DNA from: Lingula anatina
Taxonomy: Eukaryota; Brachiopoda; Lingulata; Lingulida; Lingulidae
Length of the DNA stretch: 51,097 nt
Reading direction: 5' to 3'
Assembly: GCF_001039355.2 (NCBI RefSeq)
Contig: NW_019775369.1
Coordinates: 75,116 to 126,212, forward strand
Shown: positions 1-11,080 of the stretch, one piece after another
How positions within the stretch are numbered: the first letter of the stretch is position 1
Layout: the number at the start of each line of letters is the position of its first letter
The notes under the pieces: generated by a model
What the model saw: only the letters and a program-made list of their open reading frames with translations
What the model was told of the DNA's origin: nothing
The model's database searches: none
Translations under genes and position numbers: made by a program

Positions 1-240
1 CGGATCAATAATCAATCAATAATAATCAACAATTGCTGTCTTGGCAGAGGTCTGCGCTCTTGGAGTGCTTTTCTAGTTTTGTTATGTTTTCCTTTTTAAT
101 TTTTTCTCAAACACTGGCATTTGTGACTTTTAACTCTCATCTGCCTGAGGCTCTGCACATTTTCTATATTTCCACATAAGCAGTTGTATTGTTTTTTATG
201 TCTTTAAACATTATGTAATATTATTTTATGCACTGTCATC
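1..240. other. AT-rich sequence, nothing recognised
   Basis: No coding pattern, splice-bounded exon or recognisable repeat was found here. Confidence 0.5.
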
Positions 241-635
241 ATTTTTCAAATATTGAGACTTTCATCATGAGAATTTGAACTCTCATGGTCCTGAAACTGT
301 AATCTTACTGAAGGGATGGATTGAGACCATCTTCTGGGTCTTCCGGAAGACGGTCAGGTTATTAAGTTTATATTGACTGGTATCTATTTTTTTCTGTTGG
401 AAGACCATAAAAATGGAGGATGGATCAACATAGATACTTTGGAATACTGTCAGAAAATATCTCTGGGTTCGCTCCTGTTATTGACCATGGTACCTGTTGT
501 GCATGATTAAAATTCAGTGTTGACTGACAGTGCTATTATAAGCATTATTTATTATTGCATCAAAATTGACAAAATGACCTATTTTGCATCTTTATTTTCT
601 GTTTTTTGTCTGTACATTTGACAGCTTTGCTGCCT
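241..635 (+). repeat. Local dispersed repeat, copy A (interrupted)
   Basis: This stretch matches copies at 7,150-7,373 and 9,520-9,742 in the same orientation. Shared landmarks, in the same order, are a TTGAACTCTCA word, TGTTGTGCAT-ATTAAAATT, ATTGCAT-AGAATTGACA and GTCTGTAC followed by TTTGCTGCCTTG. Between the first and second landmarks, copy A carries extra sequence (about 304-477) resembling the CAGGGG-ended element at 6,274. Short open frames inside it recur in all copies and look like repeat shadows rather than genes. The repeat class is unknown. Confidence 0.7.
304..477 (-). mobile_element. Diverged copy of the CAGGGG-ended element inside repeat copy A
   Basis: Read in reverse, the element at 6,274-6,428 shares several blocks with this region, including paired GGTCTTCC/GGAAGAC words, TCTGT-GGAAGAC and GGAGGATGGAT. 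It sits exactly where repeat copy A is longer than copies B and C, which fits an insertion. The termini here are too decayed to define a target duplication. Confidence 0.5.
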
Positions 636-1956
636 TGTTTAAAACCTATTTCACCGACACCTATTTATATACTGTAATTGATAAAATGTTAAGCTACAAA
701 GTACATGAACACATTCTAATCAAATTTAACCAAGATTTAACAGTTTCAACAAAAATGAAACGATTTTAGTTTCACATAAACATTAAAGGACTTTTTAATG
801 TACTTTAGCTTTGCATAGACATCCACACCCATATAAAAATAAAATATTAGACTGCCTTACACATTTTACTAAAATCAAAGCAATATAAAGTACACATTTA
901 ACAACATAAGAACTTATCTTTCACAAATGATATGCATTTAAAAAAATCAGATGCAAATAAAGAAAAATGTGACATACAATGATTAACAGAAAATTTTATG
1001 AAAAACAATCTTTGGACAATTTACTAACCTTATTGAAAAAAAAAATTCCAGTGAAGTGGATACCTCCATTTTTCTATACATTGATTAAAATAAAAAAATA
1101 ATTATTAAAAACTACTCATGGATAACTTACTTATCTCATCTAAAAAATGCCTTATTTTGCAATGAGGTGGGTATACCTCCATTTCTCTATACCTTTCAAG
1201 TTTTTCAGTTCTTTTTAAAACATCAAGCAACTCATTTGTTTTCTTCTCTTGTTTTTCATTTCTATCTTTATCCTTGTAATAAAGATTGTATGCAAATTCA
1301 CCTTGTCATTGTCCCTTTCCTCAGTATGCAGCTCATTCTTTTCCTCCACTTGGTCATCATTTCCGTCAATTCCTCATGGTAACACTCCTTTTCAATCAGT
1401 TTGGACTTATCAATGTCCATTTCTTCAAAATGCTTTTTTCCTTTTCCTTCATTTGTTCGTCATTCCCGAAGTTGTAGACTTCACGTAGATGATAGTTTGA
1501 GAGCATCAACAAATAAACCATTAAACTGGTCATTATGTGTCCTTGGGTTTTCTTTGAGCGACATTACGTAAAGCTGACATGAACCATTGAATTGCGGATT
1601 GCGTTTTGAGCCTTAATAAAAGTTATAATTACATAAGTATATAAAAAGATTTCATTACAATATTAAGTGTGAAACTTTGAACTCCCTTAGGTCTGTAGCC
1701 TTATGCCAGATATAGGTTCTAGAAGTGCACATTAACAGTATCACATAATTCAAAATGTATGGCAATTATGCAAGTCACTGTTGGGAATTATATGTATTAA
1801 ATCAAAATTGACAAAAATCCTGTTTTGAGCACACTTAAAATAAATGGAGCTGTTAATGGACACCTAAAGTTTCTTATCCTCAAATTCACTAGAGGGCTTA
1901 GTGACATAGTAATACTAAATACAGTAGCAGCTGAACTGGGATATTTTTCCTTAATG
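636..1956. other. Unassigned AT-rich interval
   Basis: No gene is supported. A short word (GATACCTCCATTT followed by CTATAC) occurs at about 1,058 and again at about 1,170, suggesting an old local duplication. Overlapping open frames at 1,167-1,488 are rich in Phe, Leu and Ser from T/C-rich DNA and show no domain. Confidence 0.5.
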
Positions 1957-2215
1957 TAGTGAACCATTAATAATACTGATAAGTATTAATTTGCATGTAT
2001 GTGATTTGCATATTTGTTTAATTGTTTAATTCATTCAGATGTATTTTAGCATGGCAGCTTGCATGTAGTGAACCATTAATAGTACAGATAGATTTCCATG
2101 TATGTGATTTGCATATTTGTTTACTTTAAATGTATCTACAGTTAAATTTTAATTTATTCAAATGTGTTAGCATGGCAGGCTGCATGCTAGTTATAGAAAA
2201 TAGTTTGGAATGCAA
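1957..2215 (+). repeat. Diverged tandem duplication, period about 110 bp
   Basis: The block beginning TGTAGTGAACCATTAATA occurs at 1,957 and 2,067. Each is followed by CATGTATGTGATTTGCATA and then an AGCATGGCAG word. The second copy has insertions, so this is an old duplication. Confidence 0.75.
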
Positions 2216-2246
2216 ATTAGGATCAGGTATAAAAGAGGCCACAGAG

Positions 2247-2335
2247 GAGGAGACTTACAGATAGAGAGAAATATAGATAGAGACATAGAAATAGATACAG
2301 AGAGAGAGAAATGGAGAGAGAGAGAGCAGAGACCT
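2247..2335 (+). repeat. GA/GATA-rich microsatellite (polypurine tract)
   Basis: Nearly pure purine sequence of imperfect GAGA and GATA units. The short reverse-strand open frame across it is a by-product of its composition. Confidence 0.85.
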
Positions 2336-3126
2336 GAGTTTTACAGTCAGATAAATTAACCATGCATGTAGAAGAATACTATACCTGCCTGTCTCAGTTG
2401 TCTTAATCGTTGGTGAAAAAAGAAATCTAAGAACCTTGGATAACCCCATGGCTGGTTATTACATTTAGTTATGCATACCAGTATTTTCAAACATCGACAT
2501 TTGAAGATATGTCTTAAGATTATTGTAACCCTTTATTATCATCCAAATACCAAAAAAGAGTTTTTTTCCTGCATCTAATGATTCAGTAATGCATTCTTTC
2601 TGCTCATTTAAAACAATGAAAAATCCCCTGAAAATATTAAATATCAACATTAATATTTTTCATTGCAATGTATAGGCATGGGCAACTCGAAAGCTTTAAT
2701 CGTCAATTTAACCCCTTTTTTTTTTTTTTTTTTTTTTTTGAGGTGAGATAGCAATCGGTTTGGTGCGTAATTACATCCCTGAACAAGATTTTTTCACAAA
2801 AATTGGCAGAGTTGTCCAGGAGAGTATAGACTACAATCCCGTGCTGTCATTTTGGTTTAAATGTTTTTGTTATCGACACCTAATTACATATTTTCATGAA
2901 ACAAAGGCATTATTTTGCTTTATCAATGATAAAACCTAAACTAAGACTTTAAAGAAAAATCATGACAAGGTTTTGGAGCACTAAATGGTGTCATTAAATC
3001 AGCGTAGAAACGTTGATCTTGGGTGCTCCGGTAAAAGAGAAATTTGAGAAACCGATTTTTTAGTTTTTACCCCAAAATTGGAAGAAAATAATGCCACCCA
3101 TATGAAGACATATACGTAAATGTTTT
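2336..3126. other. Unassigned interval with a long T run
   Basis: No exon or element end was recognised. A T run of about 24 bases sits at 2,716-2,739, possibly the poly-A tail of a reverse-strand retroposon, but no retroposon body was recognised beside it. Confidence 0.45.
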
Positions 3127-3398
3127 TATGTACAGACACAGATGTGTCTGTACATATAGCCATCATCTGCGTCTGTCGTTGCCGTCGTCGCCGTCGCCGT
3201 GCACTTTTACCGATAACACGATAAGTGGAAAACTGTTTTTTCTTTTGGCTTGAAACTTACAGAACTAATGAATATTCATAATACGCAGGTCAAGTTCGAA
3301 AATCAGCATGATCGGGTTACTTATAGGGAATTTATGCTGTTTTTATGTACAGACACAGATGTGTCTGTACATATAGCCATCATCTGCGTCTGTCGTNC
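3127..3398 (+). repeat. Duplicated palindromic unit ending at an assembly gap
   Basis: A perfect palindrome with 12-bp arms (TGTACAGACACA and its complement, 2-nt loop) lies at about 3,130-3,155 and again at about 3,346-3,371. The flanks match on both sides, through CATCTGCGTCTGTCGT. The second copy ends at the N at 3,397. The repeat may be real or an artefact of joining two contigs that share this unit. Downstream of the first copy is a CGTCG-rich stretch. Confidence 0.8.
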
Positions 3399-3840
3399 CA
3401 ACTTATTGTACTTATGAATATTCATTAAATGCTGGTTAAGTTTGAAAATCAGCATGATTGGGCCATTTTGTCAAAAGTTATGCTGTTTTTTCACTTTTTC
3501 TCAGCATATATGTAATACTGGTAACACAATTCAAGGAAAACCAATAGGCCTATTGTCTTGAAACTCACAGGAGTGATCAGTCATGCAAAAATACAGGTTG
3601 AGTTTGAAAATCAGCTTGATTGGACCATTATTTCAAAAGTAATGCTGTTTTTCTGCTTTTAAGCATATTTTATCCACTGTTATATGGGTAGCAAGTAAAC
3701 TATCTCATGTTTTGCCTTAAAACTTGATTCATACTTGATTCATAGGACCTACGTACAGATCAAATTCGAAAATTATCTTGATCGGTTTAGTTCTGATGAA
3801 GTTATGCCTTTTTTTGTATATAAGTAGTTTTTCCTCAGGT
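3196..3840 (+). repeat. Diverged tandem array, first block
   Basis: Units of roughly 100-160 bp repeat a pattern: CTTGAAACT-ACAGGA, then an AGGT-AAGTT-GAAAATCAGC-TGAT word, then TTATGCTGTTTTT, then TAACAC--TTCAAGGAAAACC. The same consensus appears at 6,480-7,180 and 8,170-8,870. Units are heavily diverged and AT-rich, with no open frame running through them. Confidence 0.65.
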
Positions 3841-4639
3841 TCAATTCTTAGGCATGTCAACAGTCTCACCATTGAACTAATTGTACCACCAGCGCAGCAA
3901 GGCACATGGTTTTAGTCCTGACCAGTCTGGTCTGCCATATCTGCTAGTCTCCTCAATATCTGCCGCCATTTCACCGTTACTACTGCTCCTGCTTAACTAA
4001 AAGGGCATGTGTCCCCATATCTTAGATTAGGTGACACACAATCTCAACTCAATCCACTGGGTTTTGGGCTTTGTATGTGCACTAGTCTACCCTCTACCAG
4101 GGCCACAGCTATTATTGTGGACATTTTTTGCAGAATCGACCCTGTTATGTTTGACCATGAGGAAACAATTAACTCTGCCCGCGCTCAGAAGGCTTTGTAC
4201 TCGCTCTGCAGGAGCTTCACGTCGCGTCGATGTGATAACTGCTCGTTTCGCAACCTGTGTAAGGCTCTGCTGTCTGCTGAAACTAGTCACGTGGTTGGAA
4301 GGGGTTCCCAGTGCACAGGCCGTGTACTTCTTCTAAAATTATTTACTGCACCAGTATTTATACCTCTAGAAACTACTACAGGGGGTTCCTCGGTTAGCCT
4401 CACTCTGAAGCAACAAGCTATTCATAGGGGGCTATTTTTATCTGTCACCAAAGGGCAAGTGATGTAGGCCAGAGCAGTTACCTGTCTTGATTGCTGTCAA
4501 GTGGACTTAGACAGGAATAAATAATAGACTGGAATAAAGTAAATGGCAGTCCCTGAGCAGTTATGCAAACAATTACCAGCCATGTAATCAGCCTTGAGAT
4601 TTCAGTACAGGGTGACATCAGACCAAAATGACTGTCTAT
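3841..4639. other. Unassigned interval with open frame, possible retroelement debris
   Basis: A 152-codon open frame (4,009-4,467, +) and overlapping frames lie here. The predicted protein is Cys/Ser-rich, shows no domain I recognise, and its start is not supported by any upstream signal. A CTACCCTCTACCAGGG word at 4,088-4,104 is the inverted counterpart of the word near 4,690, as also seen at 49,390 and 50,010. This suggests the interval belongs to an old repeat rather than a host gene. Confidence 0.35.
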
Positions 4640-4707
4640 TTATCTACTGTCTGTGAATATCTGTGGAAAATCAATCTTTCGCCCTAGTAGAGGGTAGCAC
4701 TATATAG
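4640..4707 (+). mobile_element. LTR-like repeat fragment
   Basis: The block TGACTGTCTATTTATCTA, then a word like GAATATCTGTGGAAAA, then CAATCT, ending in GTAGAGGGTA, matches 49,953-50,020 within a better-preserved LTR. A weaker match lies near 24,290-24,345. It probably represents the U5 end of a retrotransposon LTR. Confidence 0.5.
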
Positions 4708-5841
4708 TCACTGCACCCTTGTCCAAAATTTGCAAAATTAAATACTAAATATTTCCTGAATGAATTATGACAAAAATTGCTATAGATGTCTGACTTAAAG
4801 TCATACATGGGCATTTAAACTATGCCCTTGGATTTGACCTTTGACCTTTATTTCAAGGTCAAACGGGCCAAAATTTTTTATAAATGGGAATTTTTTACAA
4901 AAAATTATCTGTGTTGATTTTCAGAAACTTCACAGATTTAACCTATATTATTAAGGGCAGGGGTTACACTTAGGGTCTTCTTTCATCTTCGTTAGTTTGT
5001 GGTCAATCGGTGTATTACATGGGAAAAGCAGTCCTTAAATGGCAAGACTGAAAACTCTCTAATTCTGGAACTGTAAGTGCTAGAGACCTCTTGTTTGTTG
5101 CATTTTGTAGGGCTTGTCAAGCGCAATACTGGGGGTGGTATGTTTTTTTTTTTTTTTTTAATACAGTTTAAGACCCCATTCCCACAGATTTTAGATCGAT
5201 CTATCCCTATGGGGAGTCTCACTAGATTACTGTCAGCTTAGCCAGCTTAAGCGTCTGTCCCGCCTACTAAAATCTGTAAGGGGGTATTAACTAACGTGCA
5301 TGCACGGCTGACAGCAATTTAGCGTGAACCCCCAGGGAGTTAGGTCAATCTAGATGGATCAATCTAAATCTATTGGAATGCATTCTAATAGAGTTGTGCT
5401 ATATCACAAATACAAAGATGCCATATTCAGTGGTGAAGTAAAATGTGAAATAGCTACTACAGAATTTGAATAGGCAGTTTTATTTTGGTAATCTAACAGT
5501 GACCTTGAATTTGACCGTTGATCTACTTTTCATGAACTGTTTTGCAAATTTCCAAGCTCTGATATTTCCAATTGAACTTGGATTGGAAGTCATGTATTCA
5601 TAATATATTACTACAACCTTGGTTGAAACCTTTTACTTTTCCCTTCAGTTTTGTTATAAATTGTAATCTACAAATAAAATGAGATTTCTTGTGTGCTGCA
5701 TTTTGCAATGGATGTGAAGCATAACACTGGAGATTGTGTCCCTTTTTTTGTTTACTATACGAATGCACATACTCCAGCTGGTGGTACAATATCCTGAGGT
5801 GGTTTCGCCCCTCTGATCCTCTAGTTAGATACATGAAAAAG
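4708..5841. other. Unassigned AT-rich interval
   Basis: No supported gene. A T run lies at about 5,142-5,159. Short reverse-strand frames at 4,992-5,222 and 5,598-5,870 show no domain and no matched splice sites. Confidence 0.45.
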
Positions 5842-6150
5842 TCATTTTGACATTTTCTGCATCTTAACAATATTGTTAGTTAATTTTATAAAAATGATGG
5901 TAAATAGTTATCTTGTATTGTGTAATAAAGAGTCGGAAATAAATTGATATTGTTGCAGTTTGGTAGATTTAATTCTTCACATTGTTCAGAATCTCAGAAT
6001 GGAGCAAATTGGACATTTAAATTTGTTATTTTGATATTTCTTACATCTCAACAATTTTATTAGTTGATCACATAAAATGTAAGTAAATGTGTTATTTTGT
6101 TTTATGTAAGAAAAGTCTTGAAAATCGAAATAAATTCATTCTGTACAGTT
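5842..6150 (+). repeat. Diverged tandem duplication, period about 185 bp
   Basis: The pattern TTTTGA-ATTT-T-CATCT-AACAAT-TT-TTAGTT followed by TAAA-ATG--GTAAAT and GAAATAAATT starts at about 5,842 and again at about 6,027. Many substitutions indicate age. Confidence 0.6.
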
Positions 6151-6273
6151 ATCTTTCATCTACATTTTGAAGTTCCATGGGCCTGAAGACCTTTGCTAGT
6201 CAAATTTTCTAAATATCCATAATACCTGCAGTACATAATTAATGATTGGTGGTGATGATGCTGTTAAGCATTA

Positions 6274-6428
6274 CAGGGGCTGATCCAGGTATTTTTTCCA
6301 ACAGTCTTCCAAATTATCCATCCTCCTTTTTTGACAGTCTTCCGACAGAAAACATTACATACTCGTCAATGTAAGCTTGAAATTTTAGTCTCCTGGAAGA
6401 CCTGGAAGACGGCCTCAATACGCCCCTG
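6274..6428 (+). mobile_element. Short non-autonomous DNA transposon (CAGGGG termini, 5-bp target duplication)
   Basis: The 155-bp element begins CAGGGGCTGATCC and ends with the inverted GCCCCTG. It is flanked by CATTA on both sides (6,269-6,273 and 6,429-6,433). Similar termini and an independent 5-bp duplication occur at 48,821-49,089. It has no coding capacity. CAGGGG-type ends occur in hAT-like MITEs, but the 5-bp duplication does not match the usual 8 bp, so I leave the superfamily open. Confidence 0.75.
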
Positions 6429-6479
6429 CATTACATATAATGTAATTTTGCTTCAAAATTAAAGTAATTTAAAAACCTA

Positions 6480-7149
6480 TATTGGGTACTGCCTCAGTCC
6501 AAAGTGACCATTTAGGGAAAAAATGTCACTTACTATTCTTACAGAAAAGAAACAGAGGACTAAAATGCAGATTAAGTTGGAAAACCAGTTTTTTTTTTTT
6601 TTTTTGTGTGAAATTTAACTTTTTTACATATTGGCATTTTATAGGTCTTTGAACCATGGGCTTGAAGACCTTTACTAGTCACAATTTCTGAATATCCATA
6701 ATACATGAATTTCATTTTTAAAAATCTATGGTTGTTATGCTAGCTGTTAAGCATTATGTAATATTGCATTCAAATTTTTTTAAGTATTTTGGAATGGCCA
6801 CCATAATGACCATTAAAGGAAAACCATGTTAATTATTATTCTCAAACTTACTGAAAAGATTCATAGGACTGAAATGCAGATTTTGTTAGAAAACCAGTCT
6901 GATTGCATTCTCTTGTGGAAGCAGTGCAGTTCTTTATGAAATTTTCATTTTTCACATATTTGCATTTTCAGTGTGGGAGTTAGAACTCCATTATGAAAAA
7001 AAAACATTATGGTAACTAAATTATTTTTAACTTACAAGATTGATTCTTAGGATTGACATACAGCTCAAATTGGAAAACCAGCTTGATTGGATTATCATTT
7101 TTTCTTGAATTTATGCAATATTTTGTGAAATTTTCATTTTTGTCATGCT
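6480..7149 (+). repeat. Diverged tandem array, second block
   Basis: Repeats the consensus of the 3,196-3,840 block: --AAACTTACAGGA-TGA, AAAACCAGTTTGATTG-like words, TTTTTCACATATTGGCATTTT. Periods vary by indels. A T run at 6,590-6,606 interrupts it. Confidence 0.55.
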
Positions 7150-7373
7150 GGCATTTTCAATGTGTGAACTTGAACTCTCATGGACCTGAAGTCCTATGCC
7201 ATTTACACATTTTACTTACATCCTTATTATCTGTTGTGCATAATTAAAATTTGGTGTTGACTTTGCTGTTAAGCGTCATTTATTATTGCATTAGAATTGA
7301 CAGTAATTAACCTATTTTATGCATCTTTAATTTTTGTATTTTGTCTGTACATTTGACAGCTTTGCTGCCTTGT
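7150..7373 (+). repeat. Local dispersed repeat, copy B
   Basis: Uninterrupted counterpart of copy A and copy C: the TTGAACTCTCATGGACCTG block, TGTTGTGCAT, and the block ending GACAGCTTTGCTGCCTTG follow in order. Confidence 0.7.
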
Positions 7374-8169
7374 GTGTGCATGTTGTCAAGCTTGATTTCA
7401 AGTTTTTACAGGTACTTTTTTCATCAAATTGCAGGTTTAAGATTTCCATGGCAGACAAATCTGAAAAAGCAGAATTCAATGTTGCATTGATTTTGAAGTC
7501 AGCAAAAGAGATCAAGGTTGCATTGAAACCAAGATAAACATCATTAGAAACATGAGGCCAGAAAACCATGGTTACAAATGAGACTTTCTGTCCTTAATTG
7601 TTACATGTACCACCAGCCACAATTTCAATTGGTTCTCTGAGCCCAAGATGTTACAAGAGACTAGAGATGGTTACTGAGTCTTCAGTTAAAAAACACTTGA
7701 TCTACATACTATAGAATTGATGTGGTAAAAAGGATTACCCACTCAATAAACTATAAAAATGCAAATCAAAAGGGAGAAAAATTGCATTTTAATGTAAATG
7801 CTGAATAGAAATAATAATCCATTAAAGACAGAGATTTTTATACATTATATCCTGAAAATTTATATCAAGAAGTATTCCAAACTACCAATACCAAATCATT
7901 TTAATGTTGTGTTGATGAGTTGTGTAGAGAATGTATAAAAAAATACTATAGTGACCATAAAATCAATCACCTTTTATCAACCGAGAGTGAACAGCTTTAT
8001 TAGATAGCTACAAAGTTCCCTGCAGCTATTTAAAGTGCCAAAACTGAGAACAATGAGAGCTTCAAGGACTTTTATTCTCTGGGCATTGTCAGCTTTTTAA
8101 TTTTTCTTAAATTCTTAAACTTAAAAGTAGTACCGTAATTTTATGATTTGTCAAATACATTTAAAATTT
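7374..8169. other. Unassigned interval with a 29-codon Lys-rich ORF
   Basis: An ATG at 7,448 opens a 29-codon frame to 7,537 that is rich in Lys, Ala and Glu and follows an acceptor-like TTGCAG. It could be a real micro-exon or chance; no family is assigned. The rest of the interval is AT-rich with nothing recognised. Confidence 0.3.
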
Positions 8170-8870
8170 CAATTCTGCATATATTATATACAACGTACAA
8201 TACAGATAACAAATTTCAAGGGATGCCAATCAACCTATTGTCTTCAATTTTGCAGGAATGATCAGTATTATTAAAACGCAGCTCTTGTTCAAAAATCAGC
8301 TTGATTGGACCATTTTTTTCTTGAAGATTAGCCATTTTTTGGTTGTTTTATACCATATACAATACAGGTTACCCATTTCATGGAAAACCATTTGACCCAT
8401 TGTTTTCAAACCTACAGAACTTAAGAATGTGACTGAGATACAGGTTGAGTTTGAAAACCAGCTTTACCGGATTTATTTTTCATATGTTATGCTGTTTCAT
8501 GATTTTTCTGAATATTTGTTACAAGTATATGTGACACAGAAACCACATTTCGTGGATAACTGTTTGACCTCTTGTCTTCAAACTAACAGGACTGAAATGA
8601 ATTATTAATAATAATTTACTAAAAATGGGTCAGGTTTCAAAATCAGACTTAAACTTTTTTGTTTTTGTTTCTAAATAAAGCATATATTGTACTGTATTCA
8701 ATGCAGATAACGTATGAAGCAGAGAATCAGTTGGCTTTTTGTCTTCAATTATATAGGGAGATTAATATCATGAAAATATCATTTTAATTAAAAATTTGCC
8801 TGTTGGGAATATTTGTCTTAAAGTTTTTTTTCTTGTAGAATTCTTCTTTTCCTACATATATAAATGTAGT
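8170..8870 (+). repeat. Diverged tandem array, third block
   Basis: Same consensus as the first two blocks: TACAG-TAAC--ATTTCA-GGA--CC, TGTCTTCAA-CT-ACAGGA, TTGAGTTTGAAAACCAGCTT, TATGCTGTTT. At least five diverged units can be picked out. Confidence 0.6.
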
Positions 8871-9519
8871 TTGTGACGTATGGACATGGGTTGATCAGTA
8901 CATTTTGGTAGTTACATAGCTATTAAATCATCTCACTCTCAAGTGGCCATTAGATGAGATTACATAAAACACACATTGGGAGTGATTTTGAACTCCTATA
9001 GGTTTAGCCTTGTGCCACATACAGTTTCATTTACAGTATTACATAGTTAAGAATTTGCTGCATATTACAAAAATTTTGCTGCTTAGTTTTCATTTTGCTA
9101 AGGGTTGTCAACTGAAAACAATTTTGCAGTTACTGTTTCAATTATGCATGTAAATATTTTATAATATTGCATATAAATTAAATAATCTGTGTATTGTCAA
9201 CATTAATGGCATAGATGAATAACATAATTATCCTCAAGTTTACTGTGGTGATTCTTAGTATGTAAATACAGCTAAATGAAATATTTGGGTAGCAGCTTTA
9301 TTGGAAAATATATATATTTTATATATATATGTACTTTTTAATTTTTTACTTTTTTGAAACATTAACATTTTCAAGATGTGACTTTTCGCTCCCATCTACC
9401 TTAATCCCTTTACGAGTACTGGTAATCTAATGAATTCTATATTTCCATGTAAGCAATAGTACTGGTATTTATGTTGTTAGGCATTATGTTACAGTATTAT
9501 AATAATTATTTTGTGCACT
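8871..9519. other. Unassigned AT-rich interval
   Basis: No supported coding. An AT dinucleotide run lies near 9,308-9,330. Confidence 0.45.
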
Positions 9520-9745
9520 GTCATCATTATTCACACATTGGGATTTTCAGTATGTGAATTTGAACTCTCAAGCTGAAGCTATATCCTTATCGTCCATGGA
9601 TAGCTGTTGTGCATGATTAAAATTTGGTGTTGATTGACTATGCTTTTATAAGCAATATTTATTGTTGCATCAAAATTGACAAAATGACCTATTTTGTGCA
9701 TCTTTATTTTCTGCTTTTTGTCTGTATAGCTATGCTGCCTTGTTA
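9520..9745 (+). repeat. Local dispersed repeat, copy C
   Basis: Same block order as copies A and B, closest to A in the TGCATCAAAATTGACAAAA stretch. It ends at GCTATGCTGCCTTG. Confidence 0.7.
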
Positions 9746-9889
9746 GTATTATTAAGGTCTCATTCAACTTTTGTTTGCAAATAAATATGATTATTATGTT
9801 TAAAAAAGTGTGTTGCTGTTGGGAACACTTACTTAAAATTGGGTGGCAAAGGATCTGGGGATCCTGTTTTTCTTTTCAAGAGACCCAAG

Positions 9890-10640
9890 CTTGAGGTATT
9901 TAAAATACAATTACAAAGACGGAAAGTTACATGTACATTACATGATCATCTAATCATCTGTGTAATAATACCCATGCATCTTTCAACTCGCCCTAAAACC
10001 AGTTGATCTAAGTTGTTTGATTTCAAAAAAAAAAAAAAAAAAACTACACAAATTTCTAAATAGGGTACTTTGAATATTTGACCCCTGATCTGTATATATC
10101 TCTTGTATACAACCAAAAGTAACTATGAATTTTTTCAGAAAATGCTTTTGCTAAAATTAACTAATTCAGCTGTCTCATTTGCAAAGCCACACATTCCATC
10201 CACTTAATAAGCTGGTCTATCATAATTATAACCAAAATATAAGAATTCCCAAATTCACTTTGTGTAAACGGTCCAAGTACATGTATATTCAACTGAACCT
10301 TTTCCATAGGAAATTCTGAATGATGTAATTTCATTTGGCTTTTGGTCAAACAGTGCTTTGCTTGTTTTTATTGCAAAGTTCACATGAACTTACATACAAT
10401 TTACAATCGCTATTCATTCCATGCCACATGAATGATTGTTTGAGTTCTTGCAAAGTTTTCTCATAAGCAAAATGACCAGCTGTTTTTGAATCATGACAGA
10501 AAAAATAAAACTTCATTGACCAAATCTTTTGGTACTATTAAGCACAAATGCCTATCTTCTTTCTTTTCCCATTTGTAATATAGCACATCATTCAATAGAA
10601 TCAATTGCTCTTTGCAGTTCCATAATTCTTTCACAGCCAC
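9890..10640 (-). pseudogene. Decayed Ty3/gypsy-type integrase (pol fragment)
   Basis: Read on the reverse strand from about 10,640, this shows the order of a gypsy integrase: a linker with the word VLYYKWE, then the zinc-binding H2C2 module (HDS--AGHF, later C-L-C) at about 10,490-10,390, then the catalytic core. The core begins near 10,330 with VLGPF and a D-I-K-W-like word. A further core word (TDQGSN) lies at about 10,060-10,090, beside an A run at 10,026-10,042. The first catalytic Asp position reads Asn. There are at least three frame changes and internal stops, so no active enzyme is possible. No LTRs, reverse transcriptase or gag were found next to it, so it is a truncated remnant. Identification rests on the zinc module plus core words. 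Confidence 0.85.
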
Positions 10641-10984
10641 AATACATAACACAAATACAACTCTGACTCTTTAGGTTTAACCAACCTTCTCTAACCATTT
10701 CTGCCAATCTGCCACACCAATCAACACTAAAAATAAAATATCACTACCATCTAGTTCACATCTTGCAATAAGTCCTATCTAACATGTGTCACTATCTTTC
10801 CAACTCTCACTCAGTCATACATAAAGCCTTTCCAGAAATTCCAATATCGCTAATAACTAGTAATTCTACAAATTCTAACCTCTAAATTAACAACATTATA
10901 TACATGTAGCTACACAAAATTTGAAATCGAATCCAGGCAATTGCACCAATTGTTATGCCTTTGTGGCAGAGTGCTTTATGAATC
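10641..10984. other. Unassigned interval beside the integrase remnant
   Basis: It may be further eroded pol sequence upstream of the integrase, since frames on the reverse strand are broken but Leu/Val/Lys-rich. No motif is clear enough to assign. Confidence 0.3.
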
Positions 10985-11080
10985 CCAGCAGCCAAACAAC
11001 ATTGATTCTATGTTGATTCAATGTTGATCCACCAAAATTAACGTTGATTCAACAGTGGATCAATGTCGTTTGCTTGCTGG
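10985..11080 (+). mobile_element. Hairpin element with CCAGCA termini
   Basis: About 96 bp folds on itself. The left arm CCAGCAGCCAAACAACATTG pairs with the right arm ending TTTGCTTGCTGG with few mismatches. Inside are repeated GTTGATTCAA words in both orientations. It looks like a small palindromic MITE with no coding capacity. Target duplications were not resolved. Confidence 0.7.

Noticed and set aside
4009-4467. Longest open frame of the first 10 kb (152 codons)
   Set aside because: No domain, competing frames on both strands, no promoter or splice support, and its 5' end overlaps a word shared with LTR-like repeats.
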